10,811 nt of DNA from Polyrhizophydium stewartii (lineage: Eukaryota; Chytridiomycota; Chytridiomycetes; Rhizophydiales). Shown in pieces: positions 7,644 through 10,811 of the stretch. Below the pieces are notes generated by a model. It was given only the letters and a program-made list of their open reading frames with translations, was not told the origin of the DNA and ran no database searches. Both the position numbers and the translations under genes were made by a program. The stretch covers positions 1 to 10,811 of the forward strand of contig JADGIZ010000633.1 of NCBI GenBank assembly GCA_027604665.1, read 5' to 3'. Positions within the stretch are counted from its first letter, which is position 1; each line of letters starts with the position of its first letter.

Positions 7644-7730
7644 GACCGAATCATATATATTTGTCGCACTTTTCCTCCAACTTTTTTTTTTGCCTCAACA
7701 ACAGCCAGACTCGTCCCGCTTGTCGCAGCC
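7644..7730 (+). promoter_or_regulatory. 87-bp PDE fusion terminator / RCL1 promoter region
   Basis: Between the stop at 7641-7643 and the RCL1 ATG at 7731 only 87 bp remain. They hold ATATATAT (7653-7660), which could be a TATA element for RCL1 or an AT-rich 3'-end element of the upstream gene. After it comes a pyrimidine-rich stretch with ten T (7682-7691). No AATAAA is present. Confidence 0.4.
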
Positions 7731-9551
7731 ATGCTCCGATTCGAGGGGCACAACCACTTTCGCCAGAGGCTCGTGCTCGCCACGCTGAGCGGCAAGGCGG
7801 TCCGCATCGAGAATATCCGCTCGGACGACGAGGATCATCCGGGCCTTGCAGGTGATTTTTTTGTCCTGGCCGTCCCAGTCGAGGATGGTTGGCGCAGGCA
7901 TGGCCTCGCCCGCGAAGCGCTGCTCGGCGCTGGGCATTTGGCGCCGGCAGGCAGCTGGGGACGCCCGCGATGCGATGCACGGCTGGGGAGGGCACTTTGG
8001 CTGGGTCCTGCGGCCCCTGCTGCCGGCCGTGGCGGCGGGCAGTGCGCGATGCGGCGACAGTGTCGCCTCGGGCAAGACGACCGACACGCGGCTGGCCGAT
8101 GGCGCTCGGCAGCGGCCTCGCCCCCCGCCGTCCCGCGCCATCACACCGCGGGGCGACTGCGGTGCGGCGCGGCGCCGCCTCTGTCTCGGGGTCGGAGCCC
8201 GGTGCCAGGGGCCACCGCCGACCGCCTGCGTCTCATCCGAGTCATTCCCGTCATCCTCCACGCCAGCTGACTCGGGCGACTCGCAGACTTCGAGGCCAGC
8301 TTCCTGCGCCTGCTCGAAAAGGCCACCAACGGCTGCACGATCGAGATCAACCACACCGGTAGGCTTTGGCTGGCCGAGTGCCCTCGCATCGCACACGCAG
8401 TGCGCTGATGGCTGCTGTGCAGGCACGGCCGTCACATTCAAGCCCGGCACCATCTCAGGAGGCCGCATCCGCCACGACTGCCCTCCATCGCGGGCGATTG
8501 GCTACTTCCTCGAGCCGATGATTGCGCTGGCGCCGTTTGCCAAGAAGCCGCTCGAGCTCACGCTGACGGGCATCACCAACGACAACGTGGACATTTCCGT
8601 GGACCTTGTGCGCACGCTGCTGCTGCCGCAGCTCGCGCGGTTTGGCATCGAGGACGGCGTCGAGCTCAAGGTGGCCAAGCGCGGCGCGGCGCCGCTGGGC
8701 GGCGGCGAGATCTCGTTCACGTGCCCCGTGGTGCGCCAGCTCAAGCCGTCGCAGTTTGTGGACCCGGGCCACATCAAGCGCATCCGCGGCATCGCGTATG
8801 CCACGCGCATGTCGCCGCAGATGGCCAACCGCGTCGTCGAGGCCGCGCGCAGCCTGCTCACGCGATACATCCCGGACGTGTACATTTACACGGACGTGTA
8901 CAAGGGCCAGGAGAGCGGCAAGTCGCCCGGCTACGCGCTCTCGCTCGTTGCCGAGTCGACCACCGGCGCGCTCGTGGCCGCCGAGTGTGCGTACCAGCCG
9001 CGCAGGCGCGCTGCGGCGCCCGAGGACGAGGAGGAGCCGTTTGACCAGACAAGGGCGTTCAGGAACGTGCAGCGCACGGGCCGCATGGACGGCGGCGCAG
9101 CAGCCGCGTCCCAAGTTCCCGCCGTGTCGGACATGCTCGTCAACGACTACTCGTTCCCGACGCCCGAGGACCTCGGCGTGCGCGTGGCGCGCCTGCTGCT
9201 GCACGAGATCAAGCGCGGCGGCACCGTCGACACCCTGAGCCAGTGGCTCAGCCTGCTTTTTATTGCGCTGGGGCCCGCGGACGTGGGCAAGGTTCGCTTC
9301 GGCAGCCTGTCTCCATTCACGTGAGTGCTGCTTCTTGTATGCCTCCAGCAGATGGATGCTCCCCCCCCCTCCACCCCGTGCTTTGGTCGGCTGACGCGGT
9401 CCGACTCCAATATCACAGTGTGCAGTACCTTCGCGACATCAAGGCCTTTTTGGACGTGACCTTCAACATCATGCCTGACCCCGAAACGCACTCTGTGTTG
9501 CTGGCAACGGCTGGCATGGGCTTCACCAACATCAACAAAAAGGTCACATAG
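7731..9551 (+). CDS. RCL1: Rcl1, RNA 3'-terminal phosphate cyclase-like protein (18S rRNA maturation)
   Basis: Four exons, 7731-7851, 8287-8358, 8423-9320 and 9419-9551, total 1224 nt for 407 aa (yeast and human Rcl1 are about 370). Rcl1 is a nucleolar SSU-processome component that partners the GTPase Bms1 in early pre-rRNA processing. It belongs to the RtcA fold but is not a cyclase. Seen: N-terminal FEGHNHFRQRLVLATLSGK, the spliced block GLADFEASFLRLLEKATNG, FKPGTISGG, SRAIGYFLEP, KRGAAPLGGGE, CPVVRQLKP, RIRGIAYATRMSPQMANRVV, and KSPGYALSLVAESTTG. The RtcA catalytic His is not evident in the C-terminal block, as expected for Rcl1. RDIK (369-372) matches the RDxK motif reported as important in yeast Rcl1 (from memory). 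Odd points: an acidic/Arg-rich insertion (~255-312) and a long first intron. The start context (GCAGCCATGC) is good, and the N-terminus matches the family. It is tandem after the PDE gene and convergent with the phosphatase gene. Confidence 0.95.
7852..8286 (+). other. Long (435-bp) first intron of RCL1
   Basis: Donor is CAG|GTGATT, branch point CTGAC near 8267, acceptor CTCGCAG. Splicing joins GLA to DFEASF exactly as in other Rcl1 proteins, so no exon is missing inside. It is far longer than the other introns here, 145 codons long, and in frame without a stop until the TGA contained in its own branch point (8268-8270). I saw no C/D-box pair or tRNA inside by eye. Confidence 0.8.
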
Positions 9552-9983
9552 TGACGCGCGGCTCACGTCTGATGCGCACTGCTTGCCCGCTTGGTTGGGA
9601 AGATCCGGCGACTGCCGTTGGTTGCGAGAGACACCGCGACACAGACAGAGCACACGCGCCAGCACAAGCAAGAATGAGTATTTGCTTCTTTTTGTTTTGG
9701 TCGGGAGGGGGGGTGAGAATCGAGGGATAGTGCGAGAAGAAGCCGAGGGAGAGGATGGAGACAGGCTCAGCGACGCAGAGCCAGGGTACGGTTCGGCGAG
9801 GCGGCAGCGCGCAGGCGGGGGTGGTAGCGAGAGGAACAAGGGCGCGAGGGGGAGAGGCGTGCTGCCGGCGAGCTGGGTGCAGCCGGCCCTGCGATGCAGG
9901 CCGCCGTCGCCTGGCGCGCGCGTGTGTGCGCGCGCGGCACGCGCGGGTGCCGTGGGAGCTGCGCAGGCGAGCGCCCGTGCCAC
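9552..9983. other. Convergent intergenic region, RCL1 / phosphatase 3' flanks
   Basis: 432 bp between two stop codons on opposite strands. It should hold both 3' UTRs and cleavage sites. Visible: a T-rich patch (9683-9702), a G/A-rich purine stretch (about 9703-9760) and an alternating purine-pyrimidine tract (9914-9936). I found no AATAAA on either strand. Open frames here (including a long minus-strand one reaching 9147) lack family features and are compositional. Confidence 0.55.
9914..9936. repeat. Alternating GC/GT tract (Z-DNA-prone)
   Basis: 23 uninterrupted alternating purine-pyrimidine bases, mainly CG steps with a central GTGTGT, followed by further CG-rich sequence. It lies about 50 bp past the phosphatase stop on the minus strand. 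Confidence 0.6.
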
Positions 9984-10539
9984 TCAGTCGTCCAGGGAGT
10001 TGTCCAGCACGACGGTGACGTTGTCGACAAGTTTGAGGTCCTCGAGGAACGGGATCAAGTCCAGCAGCTCCGTGTCGTTGGGGTCGTCGAACCAGGTTGA
10101 AATCGGTATCGCATTTGCGGGATGGAACATGTAGCACGATGGCGAGTTGTCAATGATGATCACGTCCTTGAGGTCGCGGCCGAGCAGACTCAGGTCCTTG
10201 ACATAGTTGCCCTTGTGGTGGATGCACGCCTCTCTGAAGAGTCTATGTTTCACAACCCGGTGCTTGTCTAGCATGTCTAGCACGGGATCGGCGTACTTTG
10301 CCAGGCTCGCAGTGAAAACCACGACCTCGAACTGGGGGCCGAGCCGCTGCAGGAAAGTGTCGACACCGGGCCGCTTGAGGACATAGACGTTGTGGATGGT
10401 CTTGTCGATCTCGACAGGGATAATGAAGTCGGCCTTTGCGACCGGCTGCGCGGCGCGGTGCATATGGCAGTGTCAGCAGCAGCGACCTTTGAAGATGGCG
10501 GCCGCAGGGCGGACATTGCGGGGCCGCAAGGGTGTGCAT

Positions 10540-10575
<36 letters not shown>

Positions 10576-10811
10576 AGACGACGCCTTTGGCGCTGTCTCT
10601 GCGCCTTCAACGCGTGGCGGGACGGACCTTGAAGGAGCTGTGCAGAAGTGTCTCATCGAGATCAAGCACCAGGCACTTGCGACCAACGTCCTCTGGGGCC
10701 AGGGGCTTGAGCAGCCACTTGCGACTCTCCTGCTGTGGGAACGGTGAGGGAGCAGATGGGTCAGCCCACGGAAAGGGCGGCGGTGGCTGGCGGGGTGGCG
10801 CTGGGTTGGGG
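9984..10811 (-). CDS. SCP/Psr-type CTD small phosphatase (FCP1/NIF-homology, HAD superfamily), 5' partial
   Basis: Exons on the minus strand are 10811-10628 (5' truncated by the window; first full codon at 10810) and 10445-9984 (stop TGA). Together they give 214 aa. The protein is a HAD-type Ser/Thr phosphatase of the CTDSP1/Psr1 family, acting on the pol II CTD or stress-signalling substrates. Seen: catalytic DLDET in [16 protein letters not shown] (first Asp is the nucleophile), then [93 protein letters not shown]. These blocks cover the whole FCP1-homology fold. The 182-bp intron (10446-10627) falls exactly between HSSFK and PVAKADF; its donor GTCCGT is unusual, its branch point is CTGAC and its acceptor GCGCAG. 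Upstream of WLLKPLAP the exon stays open to the window edge as Pro-rich sequence, as in fungal Psr1-like proteins. An acceptor at 10735-10733 (CACAG) is a possible alternative exon start. The C-terminus ends about 10 residues after the fold. Confidence 0.93.
10543..10570 (-). repeat. (AG)14 / (CT)14 microsatellite in the phosphatase intron
   Basis: Fourteen perfect AG units on the plus strand, followed by GGGGGG. On the sense (minus) strand it is a pyrimidine CT tract about 60 nt upstream of the branch point, inside intron 10446-10627. Confidence 0.9.

Noticed and set aside
6764..7807. 347-aa minus-strand open frame opposite the PDE exons
   Set aside because: It lies antisense to verified PDE and tail coding sequence, crosses its introns, is Arg/Ser/Ala-rich and shows no domain. 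It is a GC-content shadow.
7695..9204. Long minus-strand open frames opposite RCL1 (7695-8468 and 8455-9204)
   Set aside because: They mirror RCL1 codons, one is full of Arg/His/Ala low complexity, and neither has recognisable motifs. RCL1 on the plus strand is unambiguous.
7846..9324. A single uninterrupted plus-strand frame of 492 aa as the RCL1 gene
   Set aside because: Its first ~190 residues read through intron 1, exon 2 in the wrong frame and intron 2. Only the part from 8425 on is Rcl1. The four-exon model restores every conserved block.
9147..9983. 278-aa minus-strand frame in the RCL1/phosphatase gap
   Set aside because: It overlaps RCL1 exons 3 and 4 antisense, and its intergenic part is Pro/Ser/Arg-rich with no family resemblance.
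1..10811. CRISPR arrays, insertion sequences, transposons, viral genes
   Set aside because: No spaced direct repeats, terminal inverted repeats, transposase/integrase or viral motifs seen on either strand. The repeats present are short microsatellites.

Overview
The window comes from a compact, GC-rich eukaryotic nuclear genome. Evidence: spliceosomal introns (15 inferred, mostly 53-98 bp, nearly all GT-AG with a CTGAC-like branch point), an intronless tRNA-Thr with internal pol III boxes, a peroxiredoxin ending in the peroxisomal signal SKL, an Rcl1 ribosome-biogenesis factor and an SCP/Psr-type CTD phosphatase. Protein style suggests an opisthokont, plausibly an early-diverging (zoosporic) fungus or a related protist. 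That placement is inference; no marker here is decisive.

Layout, left to right. 1-190: edge sequence with a GTT microsatellite and a GC hairpin, no gene I can assign. 192-263 (-): tRNA-Thr(TGT). 264-642: non-coding, with a paired CACGTG inverted repeat and a strong hairpin just after the next gene's stop. 643-1131 (-): PMP20/Prx5-type peroxiredoxin, single exon. 1132-1362: short divergent promoter region with a four-copy 8-bp repeat. 1363-7643 (+): a 12-exon gene for a protein of about 1851 aa. 7644-7730: an 87-bp gap. 7731-9551 (+): RCL1, four exons. 9552-9983: convergent intergenic region. 9984-10811 (-): CTD small phosphatase-like gene, two exons seen, 5' part beyond the window.

The large gene is the main find. 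It is built like the AAA/STAND-ATPase + helical-repeat + GAF scaffold of the 'kinase-AAA-GAF-histidine kinase' signalling proteins. In place of the histidine-kinase output it carries a complete class I 3',5'-cyclic-nucleotide phosphodiesterase domain with all key catalytic residues visible, then a Ser/Pro-rich tail. The usual N-terminal Ser/Thr-kinase-like domain is absent, and the P-loop and Walker B positions are degenerate. I read it as a sensor scaffold rewired to control cAMP or cGMP hydrolysis. The twelve exons sum to 5556 nt, an exact multiple of three, and every junction restores family-like sequence, so the splice model is well supported except for the first exon.

The other genes are housekeeping and share no obvious pathway with it. 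What links neighbours is compact layout: a divergent promoter (peroxiredoxin / PDE fusion), a very short tandem gap (PDE fusion / RCL1) and a tail-to-tail pair (RCL1 / phosphatase).
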